Assembly (NCBI RefSeq): GCF_016920785.2
Contig: NW_024609836.1
Coordinates: 62,475,930-62,539,929 of the forward strand
From: Ixodes scapularis
Lineage: Eukaryota; Arthropoda; Arachnida; Ixodida; Ixodidae
Direction of reading: 5' to 3'
DNA length: 64,000 bases
The position numbers and the translations under genes were made by a program. Below are positions 12,148-22,728 of the stretch, piece by piece (position 1 is the first letter of the stretch; every line of letters begins with the position of its first letter). The notes under the pieces are model-generated. The model saw nothing but the letters and a program-made list of their open reading frames with translations, did not search any database and was not told the origin of the DNA.

Positions 12148-13884
12148 TTGAGAGACACTGCATTTGGTACAGAACGTAGTTTTCTTCCTGCTCCGAACAG
12201 TGCCTTTAAAATAAGGCCGGAGGAGAAAAAGAAAAAAGCCCCATGGCCGAATAAAGGATGGAGACTGTTGGGCAAGTTCGCTGTCATTGCATACGCCTCA
12301 AGATTGCTCTCAGACACCGAAAAGCGCTACGCGCAGATTGAGAAAGAGGCTCTTGCCTTAGTCTGGGCATGCGGGAAGTTCGAGGATTACCTGGTTGGAA
12401 AAACGTTCAAGCTGGAGACAGACCACAAGCCGCTCGTCCCCATCCTCATGTCGAAAACTCTTGACGACTTGACACTCAGACTCCAGCGGCTGAAGATGAG
12501 GATGATGCGCTACCAGTACAGCGTAGAATATGTACCAGGGAAGGACCTACTAGCTGCTGACACACTTTCCCGAGCACCTCTAGAACAGACAGGGGACACA
12601 GACCTCGAAAAAGACGTCGAAGCTTTTGTCTGTTCTTTGAACAAAGCTATCCCAGTCAAGGACCATTGCCTACAATGGCTAAAAGAAAGCCAAAAATCGG
12701 ACACAGTCTGTAACCAGCTACGAAAACTAAGGTCAAAGGAGTGGCCATCCAGAAGAGACTTGCCACAAGACCTGAAACCTTTCTTTGAGCACCGACACCA
12801 GCTCACCGTAGAAGACGACTTGCTCCTCTATGCAGCCCGTGTCGTCGTTCCTGTCTCGTGCAGAAAAGAGATCATGCACCTCCTTCACGAAGGCCACTTC
12901 GGCATCACGAAAACACAAGCAAGAGCAAGGGACTGTGTCTGGTGGCCAACAATAGCAGCAGAGATAACTGCCACAGTAAAGCAATGCAACGAATGCATCA
13001 AAACCACGTGCAATCGCAAGATGCCGCTTCTAAACACGGAATTTCCTGACCGACCATGGCAACGCGTTGCAATGGATCTTTTCTACTTCAACAGCCACTG
13101 GTGGTTGATCATGACAGATTATTTCTCAAGGTACCCCGAGATAGCACGACTTGAGAAACTCACATCGCTTACCGTCATTAACCACTGCAAATCAATCTTC
13201 GCTCGCCACGGCATTCCAGAGGTGGTAGTGTCCGACAATGGGCCTCAGTTCTCGTCATCAGATTTCGCTACGTTTGCTCGAGAATACGGGTTCAAGCATA
13301 CCACCTCAAGCCCATATTTTCCCCAAAGTAATGGACTTGCTGAAGCAGCCGTGAAATGCATCAAGAAATCAATGGAAAAAACGAAAGACCCATACTTGAC
13401 CCTTCTCTCTTACAGGTCGACTCCGCTGAAGAACGGCTACAGCCCCGCTGAACTACTTATGGGTCGACGTTTACGAACCAAGCTCCCTATTGTTCCCGAG
13501 ATGCTCATGCCTCACATGCCAGACATGAAAAAACTTCGCGACTTTGAAGAACTATACCGAGAAAACCAGAAGAAGGACTTCAATCGACGGCATGGCGTAT
13601 GCACGCTGCCTGAAGTCCTAAATGGAGATGAAGTTTGGGTCACTGACATCAAGCAGAAAGGTACAGTGCAGAGACCAGCAGAGGAACCCAGGTCTTACTT
13701 CGTAGACACTGACAACGGGGTTGTGCGACGTAACCGAACTCATCTTGTTCCTTTTCCTGCAAATGTCCGGGAGGCGGAAGTCGTTGACAGCGAAGATGCT
13801 CAAGAGCCACGTACAGAATGTGAAGGCAATCTTCATTCACACACGAGAAGTGGCCGATGCGTCAAAGCTCCCCAAAGACTTTGA
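12148..13884 (+). pseudogene. Ty3/gypsy pol fragment: RNase H and integrase (5'-truncated, chimeric N terminus)
   Basis: A 578-codon open frame holding the C-terminal half of a Ty3/gypsy Pol polyprotein. Residues about 43-142 are RNase H, with E67 in the EKEA motif, D92 in ETDHKPL and D138 in AADTLSR. Residues 247-283 form the integrase HHCC zinc finger (H247, H250, C280, C283). Residues about 300-460 are the integrase core with the DDE triad D310, D363 and E399 (D-52-D-35-E). In the family, RNase H removes template RNA and integrase joins the cDNA to chromosomes. Gag, protease and reverse transcriptase are missing. The first ~17 codons derive from the flanking hAT-like MITE (the same DNA recurs near 14590-14620), so the apparent start is an accident of insertion. 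Integrase residues are intact, which suggests a fairly young copy. It could not replicate alone. Confidence 0.93.
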
Positions 13885-13895
13885 CTCTTCTGTAT

Positions 13896-13903
13896 GGGGG
13901 AGA
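13896..13903 (+). other. polypurine tract of the Ty3/gypsy element
   Basis: GGGGGAGA directly precedes the LTR start TGTTGG, the usual site of plus-strand priming in LTR retrotransposons. Confidence 0.75.
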
Positions 13904-14088
13904 TGTTGGATAGCGCTACACTGAGCAGCCGAGCAGATAGAGCTCCGCGGCTCGAGCGCATAAACTCGTGCCTTGCGCCCGTGGCTAGAACGTACCCGGC
14001 TCTGAGCCGATCGCCATATTAAACCTCTTGTTCTGCCTTTCTATCGTGTCACCGTTCCCTGGCGCAACTTGCAACACGACTTGCAACA
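13904..14088 (+). repeat. 3' LTR of the Ty3/gypsy element
   Basis: Begins TGTTGGATAGCG right after the polypurine tract and 19 bases after the pol stop. It holds an ATTAAA polyadenylation-type hexamer at 14018-14023 and ends in TTGCAACA (14088); an earlier end at the preceding TTGCAACA (14076) is possible. No 5' LTR is present in the window, so no TSD pair can be scored. Confidence 0.75.
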
Positions 14089-14825
14089 GAGACTATATCT
14101 TACAACCACATGCATAAAAACAAGATGTATTTTCGCCCACAAAATTGTATTTAATTACAAATGTATTTGAAATACCCACGTTTTAGTATTTAAATACACA
14201 CGCTAAATACATTACCCAATTTGTAATTAAGTACAATTGCAAAATACACAAAGTATTTGAAATACGTATTTCAAATACTTGTATTTGAAATACTGCCCAT
14301 CCCTGAGACCAACAAAGAACCGAGACGACCAAGACGCGCAGCACTAGCTAGAGAATTTTTTATGGTTGCAACTTGCACCAGTTACGAAAATCCGGACGAC
14401 CCGCACATGGGATGTTCCAGGGAAATATATGGATGAAAATCAAGCTGAAAAGCATCACAAGTTGTCACAGACACTTATTTAGCCAATCTGTCTGTGAACG
14501 TCGATTTCGTCACAATTCCAGCCCTGGACTAGCACCGTAATCACAAAGTCACTAAACGCTTGTGCTTGATTGAGAGACAATTCACTCTGTGCAGAACGTA
14601 GTTTTCTTCCTGCTCTGGAGATAATAAATTTGAGGGATGTATTTTCACCCACGAAAATGTATTTAATTACAATTGTATTTAAAATACGTACGTTTTAGTA
14701 TTTAAATACACACGTCAAATACATTACCCAATTTGTAATTGAATACAAATGCAAAATACACAAAGTATTTGAAATACGTATTTCAAATACTTGTATTTGA
14801 AATACTGCCCATCCCTGATTTCTAT

Positions 14826-16360
14826 TAAGCTACCCCGGGTTTCCTAAACTGTCAGCGACTACACTCTTGAGAGATCTAAAACGTCTCCTCTCCCGCAAAA
14901 CCCTTCGAATCGGCCAATCGTTGCACTCTACGGAGACAGGTCAGCGACTGACGAGACAAAGTATCTTTGGGTGTACGAGAAAAGTGTGCGTCCGTGGGAC
15001 TGGCCGCGGTAAAGCGGGATGCAGTGCCACAGCAGACACAGTTTTCTTAAGTCTAAACCTATCTTCACCCTCGACGGTCGCCGAGCTCTCCTCCGTACAG
15101 CATTTGGCTCCTCTCCCCAGTGCTTTTCTGGAGAGTAGACTCTCCGGATTTCTCAGATGTTAACTGGGCGGTCGAAGCCCGCTTGCCTCTGCAGAAGACG
15201 TCATCGTGGAGGACCATCTGGCCATGCGTACCGGTCTATCCAACAAGTGGTTCCTGCTTGCGCAAACCGTTTGGAGTTCATCAAACACAGCCTGACAACC
15301 GGAACGAACGGGAGACGGCAAACCTCCGGCACAAAGAAAAAAAAAGTTTCTATCAAAACAAAAAGGAGACAAAAAAACACTGAAACTTAAACCCTGGTGT
15401 ACATAAGACGGGCCCTTGAGTTCCGCAGCGTTTCAACGCCGGGCAGCGTAATTAATGGGTTACTCAAGACGGCCGAAAGCAAACACGAAACAATCACGAG
15501 AACAGTACACAAGAAGCGGGAAGATGGAAGGAAAGGGCGTGATCTCAAAAGAGGAGAGAGAGAAAGAAAGAGAGAGAGTGTCCTTTAAAAACACACTGCG
15601 CGGGGAAACAGAGTGCTGGAGAACGTCTTCCACTGGCGTGTTCACAAACACAGACATACAAACAGAGGTGGCAATCAAAAGGTGGTATGCAAACAGAGGA
15701 ATCTGGGTCGTCGACTCGGAGTTGCCTCCTCCCTCCCCCATTCTCCCTTTTTTTTTTTTTGTGCCTCCGAGAAACAGACCGAACAGCACAATTGGGCCGC
15801 GGGAGTCGGGCCCGCTATAACCTCGGCACCCTATCAACACGACACGACCGCGGAGCAGAACGAAAATATGCCGCGCAGAGGTAGTCCTTCTCGGCAACGT
15901 AAGGAAGAAGTAGAGACATTCAGAAACTTTTTTACAGCGATAGCTGTTTGTGCCCCTCCCGGCAAAGAAAAAGGCTCATGTGCGAACGCAAAACCCCACT
16001 CTACAGCAGAGGCACTGCTCTCCCTCTCCCCGTCTTTCCTCACGCGCCACCAAGGCTCTCTCTTTCGTTCTCCCCTGCCTTCCCCCATGTAGGCCGCCGC
16101 TGCTCTTGCTCCGGCCAAACTGTTCCTTCCTCCCACCCTCCCATCCCTGCGGCAGCCGTCGTTGCGAAACACCCACGTGGTCGCTCTTGGCGGACTCGCT
16201 CCCTCGCCTCCCCACTGCCGCCGCCCAGGTTCCGTTCACGTGCACTCCACGCGCTTGTACAGAACAGCTCGCGTACGTACATTTGCTTCTTCCACCGCAG
16301 GTTACTTGCGGTGCAGCGTCACTTGGTCCGACTCGACTTGTATCGAGTCCGACCACTGCA
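14826..16360. other. anonymous DNA, no gene recognised
   Basis: Moderately GC-rich from 15000 to 16300 with a T tract near 15750. Several overlapping open frames exist but none shows a domain or a conserved relative in the window. Confidence 0.5.
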
Positions 16361-16481
16361 GCGGCTTGCAACGTACGGGTTGCTATGGGAACAGCCACGT
16401 CGGCTGCACCGTGGGGTAAAAACCGGTTTTGTTGGAGCTGACACAGCTGTTGCCACAGCAACCCGTACGTTGCAAGCCGTT
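16361..16481. repeat. imperfect hairpin, MITE-like
   Basis: CGGCTTGCAACGTACGGGTT at the left pairs with AACCCGTACGTTGCAAGCCG at the right, an exact 20-bp arm. Both sides are preceded or followed by related TGCAG(C/T)GTCACTTGGT segments, so the full element may extend from about 16300 to 16505. Confidence 0.75.
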
Positions 16482-16518
16482 GCAGTGTCACTTGGTTGTA
16501 CTCACGCAAGTGTGTGAA

Positions 16519-16819
16519 AAAAATTGGGTTGTGTGTGTGTTTATACAGCCTAGAGGCTAGAACTTGGTCTGCCTCACAGGGGCGACGAGTCTCCCAGCTG
16601 TAGATGAGAAATTTAGCCAGTGCGGTACAGCCGCTAGCCTGGGATCTTTAACGTGCATCACGCAGTAGTGATACACGACCGCACGCCGGTACGATGCTCA
16701 TCCAGATCGAAACGGGCAGGGGTGGGGCTCGAACCCAGGACCCCTGGGTTCTGCAGCGCGAGCTTTCGCTCCACGTGCTCCGAGCTGGTGTGCACTAGAC
16801 CACTCGGCCATCGATCCCC
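16519..16819 (-). mobile_element. tRNA-derived SINE with 14-bp TSD
   Basis: On the minus strand it starts GGGGGATCGATGGCCGAGTGG. The A box TGGCCGAGTGG lies at 16800-16810 (complement) and the B box GGTTCGAGCCC at 16725-16735. A long variable arm between them indicates a class II (Ser/Leu-type) tRNA ancestor. A tRNA-unrelated body with CACGTTAAAGATCCC follows. The flanking repeat CGCAAGTGTGTGAA is perfect (16505-16518 and 16820-16833), the mark of LINE-driven retroposition. tRNA-derived SINEs such as Ruka are known from ixodid ticks; whether this is that family was not testable here. Confidence 0.88.
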
Positions 16820-16899
16820 CGCAAGTGTGTGAACCAGCCTTGAGAGTGTGCGATCGTGCCGTGGCAAAGCGAGATTGGGCGAGCGTGGGGGCGCCTTGA

Positions 16900-17238
16900 A
16901 TGAGAAAGCATACAACTAAATATGATGATCACTTGGTTTATGGGCACCATGGTGTGAATAACTTGAGCAGTGTTGCCTGGTCGCCAGACGAAAATGCTGC
17001 GGCCGCTTATGTTCCTCTGGGCGCCGGGGATGGCGCCCTTTCGGCCGCCGCTCTCGTGTCAAACGTTTCTGCTTCTGTCGGCGCCGAGGAACATCGTGGC
17101 GCGTGAGGCATCTATTCTATATCGTCGGCGGCCACAACCTCGGCAGTAGCGAAACGTGGCCGCCCGCGCCAGTACACCGCAGACGAACTGAGGAAGCGGA
17201 AAAACGACGTTCATGCTTTTCGCATTCACAACTCATAA
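16900..17238 (+). pseudogene. degenerate ORF with RGRP tail, related to 52.4 kb
   Basis: An open frame from 16900 is broken by one in-frame TGA (17104-17106), then continues in the same frame to TAA at 17236-17238. The last ~28 residues contain RGRPRQYTADELRKRK and end VHAFRIHNS. The 3' end of another repeat at 52425-52498 encodes a matching tail (YAADEIRER...HAFRIHNS) in a shifted frame, and the DNA identity continues a few bases past both stops. RGRP is AT-hook-like, and such basic tails occur in several transposon proteins. The family is not recognised; it may be the last exon of an old DNA transposon. Confidence 0.4.
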
Positions 17239-17339
17239 GAAGTGCTTAGGTGTCCTCGGAATTTTTTGTTTCCTAAAAAAACGTTCTAGAAAACAATAAA
17301 AAAAAAATGTTGCCACGTCTGAGACATGATTGCGGCACC

Positions 17340-17935
17340 TATACGCCAACTCATGTTTACAAACAAACCGGAGCGCCCCTAGCGGACGCCACCGGCGCCG
17401 CGCATGCGCGATGGGGGTGTGGGCAAGAAGCTCGCCGTCGCCCAAAAACAAACCATTGAAATGCGATGTTGTCGGCGTCGGTATGAGTCCCCCTGCCCTT
17501 TCTCGCGTTCGAATTCTTGATTCTACATCTTCCTGGCGATGTCTCACTACTTGAGCGGTGTTATCGAGATTACCGAGGCTCGTTACACCGCGAAACTTCG
17601 CGTGAATAATGTGACATGTGGCGATTCATTCCGCTTGGACGCCGCAGTATGTACGCTAAAACCTGATTCGCATGATGAGATTTCGCTCGCAGTTTTCAGT
17701 CGCGACGCCGCTCGGGCTGCAAAAGCTTGTACCGCAGCTGAGATTGTCGACGTCGATACTGAAAATCGCAAGCAGAATCGGACCAAGTCAATTAGGCATA
17801 GCAAGTCAGTGATGGTCACTCGTTTACAATGATCAACATCTCCTTGTATTTACTGTTTACATCGAGCCTGTTTACCAACCTTCAAACTTATGTCTTTTGA
17901 GGCCTGCACTTACTTCGTATAGCAAGTACCGGGTA
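17340..17935 (+). mobile_element. truncated copy (Z) of the TATACACCAACTC TIR element
   Basis: Begins TATACGCCAACTC and matches the start of copies Y (53513) and X (33338, reversed) through the small ORF and on to GAGGCCTGCACTTACTT. Similarity stops at about 17935, where the 61-bp satellite takes over. The right TIR is absent. Confidence 0.8.
17539..17832 (+). CDS. small conserved ORF of the TATACACCAACTC element, copy Z
   Basis: A 97-codon open frame, MSHYLSGVIEITEARYTAKL at its start. The same protein recurs in copies X (32916-33140, minus) and Y (53723-53923, cut by an insertion): the blocks LRVNNVTCGDSF, DAA, P-D-S-H-D and VDVDTENR are shared. No known domain, signal peptide or membrane segment is seen. 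Conservation across copies may reflect protein selection before transposition or simply recent common ancestry. A codon-position substitution test would decide. The coding call is tentative. Confidence 0.35.
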   Translation: MSHYLSGVIEITEARYTAKLRVNNVTCGDSFRLDAAVCTLKPDSHDEISLAVFSRDAARAAKACTAAEIVDVDTENRKQNRTKSIRHSKSVMVTRLQ

Positions 17936-17940
17936 TTGGG

Positions 17941-18920
17941 TTTGCTCATTAGAAATGTAATATGTATATTGAATTTACTCATTAGGAATGCAGTTGAGTT
18001 TGGTCATAATAAACTCAATATCGATTCTATAAAATTTACTCACTAGGAATGCAATTGAGTTTGGTCATAAGAAACTCAATATCGATCCTATTGAATTTAC
18101 TCATTAGGAATGCAATTGAGTTTGGTCATTAAGAACTCAATATCGATTAAATTGAATTTACTCATTAGGAAAGCAATTGAGTTTCGTCATAAGAAACTCA
18201 ATGTCGATTCTATTGAATTTACTCATTAGGAATGCAATTGAGTTTGGTCATTAAGAACTTAATATCGATTAAATTGAATTTACTCATTATGAATGCAATT
18301 GAGTTTGGTAAAAAGAAACTCAATATCAATTCTATCGAATTTACTCATTATGAATGCAATTGAGTTTGGTCATTAAGATTTGAATATATATTCTTTTGAA
18401 ATTGCTCATTAAGAATGAAATTGGGTTTGATCATTAGAAACTCCATATGAATTCTATTGAATTTACTCATTAGGAATGCAGTTGAGTTTGGTCATAATAA
18501 ACTCAATATCGATTCTATAAAATTTACTCATTAGGAATGCAATTGAGTTTGGTCATAAGAAACTCAATATCGATCCTATTGAATTTACTCATTAGGAATG
18601 CAATTGAGTTTGGTAAAAAGAAACTCAATATCGATTCTATCGCATTTACTCATTATGAATGCAATTGAGTTTGGTCATTAAGATTTGAATATATATTCTT
18701 TTGAAATTGCTCATTAAGAATGAAATTGGGTTTGCTCATTAGAAATGTAATATGTATTTTAAATTTACTCATTAGGAATGCAATTGAGTTTGGTCATAAT
18801 AAACTCAATATCGATCCTATTGAATTTACTCATTAGGAATGCAATTGAGTTTGGTCATAAGAAAGTCAGTATCGAATCTATTGAATTTACTTATTAGGAA
18901 TGCAATTGAGTTTGGTCGTT
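17941..18920. repeat. 61-bp tandem satellite with 305-bp higher-order repeat
   Basis: About 16 units. TTTACTCATTAGG anchors recur at 17974, 18035, 18096 and 18157, exactly 61 bases apart; the core is GCAATTGAGTTTGGTCAT. Variant units repeat as a block: CATTAAGATTTG at 18371 recurs at 18676, 305 bp (5 x 61) later. It starts where copy Z of the TIR element stops. Confidence 0.95.
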
Positions 18921-19257
18921 TGTGGATTACTGCACCCGTGTGCACCGAACAATTATTGCTTGTACCAATGTTTTTCTATTAAGGGATAGAGTCCAATGAC
19001 GTCGAAACACTGTTTATCATTTATGAGACTTCCAAGGAGGAAATAGCAAACTGGGAACCTTAGTAGATGCTGAGGTGGTCACCGGCTAAATGAATACCTT
19101 TCTTATGTAAGGTATATAAGGCGGTGGGGCAGTCAATGGGAGTACGATTAGTGGGTGGTGAGTGCTTATAGTTACGATGTTTGTGTTCGTTTCCTCTATG
19201 TGCTTTGTTTCCTTCATGTTGTATGCTTTAAAGAATTATAAAAAAAATTCTCAACCG
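18921..19257. other. unique-looking DNA with TATA-like box
   Basis: Separates two tandem arrays. GGTATATAAGGCGG near 19112 resembles a TATA box, but no supporting initiator, exon or element boundary is clear. Confidence 0.35.
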
Positions 19258-19535
19258 GAGCAATTTTTTTAAACGCAGTTGCAATTAATTCAACTGAAGC
19301 GCGTTGCAAAAATTCAATTGGAAGTCAATTGCAATATTTTCATTAAAACTCAATAGCAAAAGTTCTATTGAAACACTATTGCCAAAATTCCATTGAAATG
19401 CAATTGCTAAAAATTCAATTAAGACTCAGTGGCAAATACCCTGGGACGGATCAATAGCGACTCAATAGAAAAGGTCAATTAAGTTTCAATTGAGACTGAA
19501 TGCGGTCTATTGAGTGAGTCCTTTTTGAAAGTCAA
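19258..19535. repeat. degenerate CAATTG-rich tandem repeat
   Basis: Roughly 30-bp irregular units built on TCAATTG, ACTCAATAGCAAAA and CATTGAAA. They share the ACTCAAT and CAATTGAG words with the 61-bp satellite but have no fixed period. The array ends at the TAGACC MITE. Confidence 0.7.
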
Positions 19536-19749
19536 TAGACCGATCTCACCAGCCAATTTGACTACGCCACCGCTGCCGCAATGCATCGAGGGAACTTAAG
19601 CCTTTCTGCACGTGCGACAACCCCGCTGGAGCTCTGCACGTGTGGAGCACGAGACGGCACGAGCCCTCGCATGCAGGGCTGTCTGACTCCCATGAACTAA
19701 AGTTATGGCGGCGACACGCGTGCGCCGAACGCCTAGTGAGATCGGTCCA
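19536..19749 (+). mobile_element. TAGACCGATC MITE, copy 1
   Basis: The left TIR TAGACCGATCTCACC pairs with right GTGAGATCGGTCCA. The interior (CTGCACGTGCGACAAC, AACTAAAGTTATGG) matches 28467-28677 and the reverse of 30811-31024. TA at the ends suggests a Tc1/mariner-type target duplication. Confidence 0.85.
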
Positions 19750-20840
19750 TTCATTTTTTTGTAAGGGACCTTTGGTGTTCCAAACAATGCAAAGCGTCCA
19801 ATTGCCCGGGAAGCATTGTGCACAGTTACTTAAACCTGGTGCGCACAATTTAAAGGCGTGTGCTTCATCGAGTACATTTTTATTTTAATTCATTTTTTTT
19901 CTACCGAGCTATAAATTTTATTTTCTGGCGCTCGGTTCTTCCTTCTTTGCCTGGTTTATTCTGGAGCTGAGGGATTAGCTGGCTTCATTCCATCCGAAGA
20001 AGAAGAAAAAAACGGGGAAGGGGGGAGGGGGGGGGGGGGGGGGGGGCACGGCTTCAAAAGTCTGGCACCGACTCAGTAAAAGGGTGCTCAGCAATCACAC
20101 ATCAGAAAAGAACAATCTTCGCGCTAGTTCCAAGAAATCCTCGCGCGATGTGTTGTGAGCCCGGTAACGCGAGCCAAACAGCGTCTCCAGAAAAATACAA
20201 TTTAACCTTAGGATGAACCGCAGAGGGCACAAAAGAGCCAGCCAAGCCTAGCCAAGCCAATCCATTGTTGCGCGAGGGTTACGTGACCTTAAAGAGGGGC
20301 GCAGTGACCCAGAGAGCTTAAGTCTAAGAGAGGAAGCGACTGAAACCACGGGGAGCATTTGATATTTAATGGTCGGGCGCCTTCTGCGCAAATCGGGTGT
20401 TTGTGCGCACGCGTACGTTGTCCAGTGGCGAGAAGGATAACAGCTGGAGGGTCTGAGAAAAAGCTCGGAGAAGCTCGCGAACGATCGACGATTCTGCCTC
20501 TCGGCTTGTGTACTGCAAACGCAGTCTATAATAATCCACGTATCCCGATCGACCAGTGTACTCCCGAATCTAGGCCGACTAGAAGTGATGCTCGGTGCAC
20601 GTAGTCACGTGGTAAGTTCACACCGCTGGACTGGTGCTTGAAGCGCTCCTCTGCAGTTCATCGTAAGGGGAAACTACGTTTAGAGAAAAGTTCGAAACAT
20701 TCAAATTCCCAACGTTCACGGCGATGTAAGAGCCCTCGTGCTTGATATAGTTCCACGTCAGGAACGGGTCAGCAAACACCTTTTGTAAAAAAAGACGACC
20801 ATCCAGGAGCTAGCTAGGCAGCGCGATTCTCACACCGCGG
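19750..20840. other. anonymous DNA with a poly-G tract
   Basis: G-rich tract at about 20019-20046. Otherwise no repeat partner or gene was recognised. Confidence 0.5.
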
Positions 20841-21100
20841 TAGACATCTTCTCGACAAGGGCGCAGCCACCTTGAATGTCGTCACTTCCCATGGTCTGCG
20901 GTAAAACATCGTTTTGATCCCTCCACGCCGCTGGAAGGTGTTTACGGAAAATGCGTAATTGTCCCACATTCTTGTTTTGCCTCACCTATATTTTCTCGCA
21001 TATTCCAGGTTAAAATTATCTTTTTTCTTTTTTATTTTTGTCCCGCATACCAGATACGGAACCCACGCGACTGAGAACGAATGGAAACAGAAAATGTCTC
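20841..21100 (+). mobile_element. TATAGACC-family MITE, diverged copy
   Basis: Left TAGACATCTTCTCGACAAGG, then CCTTGAATGTCGTCACTT and a right end AAAATGTCTCGA. It aligns in order with the better copies at 25412-25664 and 38134-38386. Confidence 0.65.
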
Positions 21101-21298
21101 GACTTATTTTTGATAAAGTACCCAAGATCAATTAAGGAGCGTGCGCGCGAATGTATTGTCACACGCGCAGCGCGTGCTGCCTTCTGCAGCACTATAACTG
21201 TTCTATAAAGAAAAGTTTGAAAGCAAATGGCACTTTGCACGCACCTTCATCGACGTCTTCATTTGGTTGTTTACTTCGCATATCCAATGCCTCCTTTA

Positions 21299-21495
21299 TA
21301 GGGAGTATTCACTGGCGGCCATAGTTGTGTGCGCGAATGCTGAGCGCGTGCTGATGGCGAGCTTCCACAGTTTTTTCGCCGCGTGCATTCCGCACCATCA
21401 AGAGTGCCGGTCTTAGCAGCCTATTGATGCGAGATCGTTCTGAGCATGCGCTCTAAACAGCACCCACAAATATGGCATCCAGTGAATACTCCTTA
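21299..21495 (+). mobile_element. MITE with TIR GGAGTATTCACTGG, copy 2
   Basis: TAGGGAGTATTCACTGG at the left and CCAGTGAATACTCCTTA at the right. Interior closely matches 3322-3516, the same orientation. Confidence 0.88.
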
Positions 21496-22728
21496 TTAGC
21501 CTGCTCTATTGGGGAGGGGATTAGGGTGCCTACATGTCTGTCTGTCTCAGGGTGAAGACATCCATTGTTGCCCTGAATGTGCCAGAACTTGATGCTCTCG
21601 CGCACTCGGTGCGTGACTTGGGCGGTAAAATGGCGTCTATGCATTAGCCAAAGCTACGCGCTCGAGCTGAGTGACACCGGATTGCGCGCGCTTCAAAATG
21701 CATTAAAAAAAATAGATTGGGCGGAAAAATGGCTGAGATGTCACCACTCAAGCAAAAGCGCGCGTGTGTATGAAGGCACTCTAGAGGGGATCGAACAGTC
21801 ACGCCTCTGGCGGCACGCTTCAGCTGTGGGGACAACAAACCGAATTTTCTTGTTTGTTTTTTATTAGCGATATCGATGGTGACTATTCGAATGGCCGCTT
21901 CTCGTGCAAACCAAAGCACTGGTAAGAGTGAAGCTCTCGTGTCCAGACCGTGCATGGCGAGGTTCAATTTCTTTGTTATTCTGCGTTAGTAAACACCGGA
22001 CTGTGGGGAAAACAAGCTCGATAAAGCTCCCCCTATAGTTCGATCTCCTGCCCAATTAGCGGCGAGATGATTGGGTGGCGCCCTCCTATGGCTACTTCTC
22101 GTGACGTCATTACCTTGTGAACAACAAGTTTGATGGTGTTTGTAATTGGCCTGGTGCAAGCTGGAAATCACACCGTCAAAATTTCAGTTCTTACATTAAT
22201 CCTATTTCCGTCCATAATAAATCCTTTGCTGACGTCAAAGTTAGCACTTGGCCAATCGTTGAAGGCCGATCACAACGGCGCTTTTGATCCCGCACGTCGC
22301 CAATACTTACAAAGCGTGGCAGTCCATCGACGGAGCCCAAGAGTGCCCGGTCGCAGATATCGAGCGCGATGATCTGGTAGCACAGAGCATCAATGAGCCA
22401 CTTCTCCGGGAACCTGGACGTCAGCGCACAGCTTTTGCAGCGGCGAGGACCCGAAACACACTTGTTCGCTCGAGAAAAGTGTGTTTCGGCATCTCGCCGC
22501 AGCGGGGCGCCAGTCACGTGGCTCTCCTCTCACCCGTTGTCTGCCGCTCCACCTTTTTCCATTTAGGCGGCCGCTTCTCGTTGTGGTCTGCCAGGCTTTG
22601 TCAGTGTATAGGAAACTGCCAATGCAGATAAAGCGAGCGGGTGCAGCGCGTGTACTTACGTTCTCAGCGTTATTTTTGATGCGCAAAAAAGTCAATTTTC
22701 TGAAAGCTAAGGCCGGATAATCGCACTG
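21496..22728. other. anonymous DNA with one strong hairpin
   Basis: A near-perfect hairpin lies at 22440-22500: GCGGCGAG and CCGAAACACACTT pair with AAGTGTGTTTCGG and CTCGCCGC. No gene recognised. Confidence 0.5.

Larger units (their letters stand above)
11498..14305. mobile_element. inner hAT-like MITE, same family, inserted into the outer copy
   Basis: CAGGGATGGGC at 11498 and GCCCATCCCTG ending at 14305 are flanked by a perfect octamer duplication AGACCAAC (11490-11497 and 14306-14313). Segment 11498-12199 matches outer-copy segments 11110-11497 and 14306-14620 in order. The copy is itself interrupted by the Ty3/gypsy fragment from about 12200 to 14088. Order of events is outer, inner, then retrotransposon. 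Confidence 0.92.
11110..14817. mobile_element. outer hAT-like MITE (about 0.9 kb without its insertion)
   Basis: Termini CAGGGATGGGC (11110) and GCCCATCCCTG (14817) are exact inverted repeats. The flanking octamer ATTTCTAT is a perfect duplication (11102-11109 and 14818-14825), typical of hAT transposition. Own sequence is 11110-11497 plus 14306-14817; the rest is a second copy of the same family. AAATACAAATAC-rich ends are characteristic of the family. There is no transposase, so it would be mobilised in trans. Confidence 0.92.

Noticed and set aside
12148..13884. Retroviral env or a complete retrovirus
   Set aside because: Only RNase H and integrase precede the LTR; nothing env-like lies between the pol stop and the polypurine tract.
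15460..16517. Several 100-190-codon overlapping ORFs
   Set aside because: Open in both strands and multiple frames because of GC-rich composition; no domain or relative.
17941..18920. Regular direct repeats resembling a CRISPR array
   Set aside because: Units are contiguous 61-bp tandems without unique spacers, in eukaryotic DNA without cas genes. It is a satellite.
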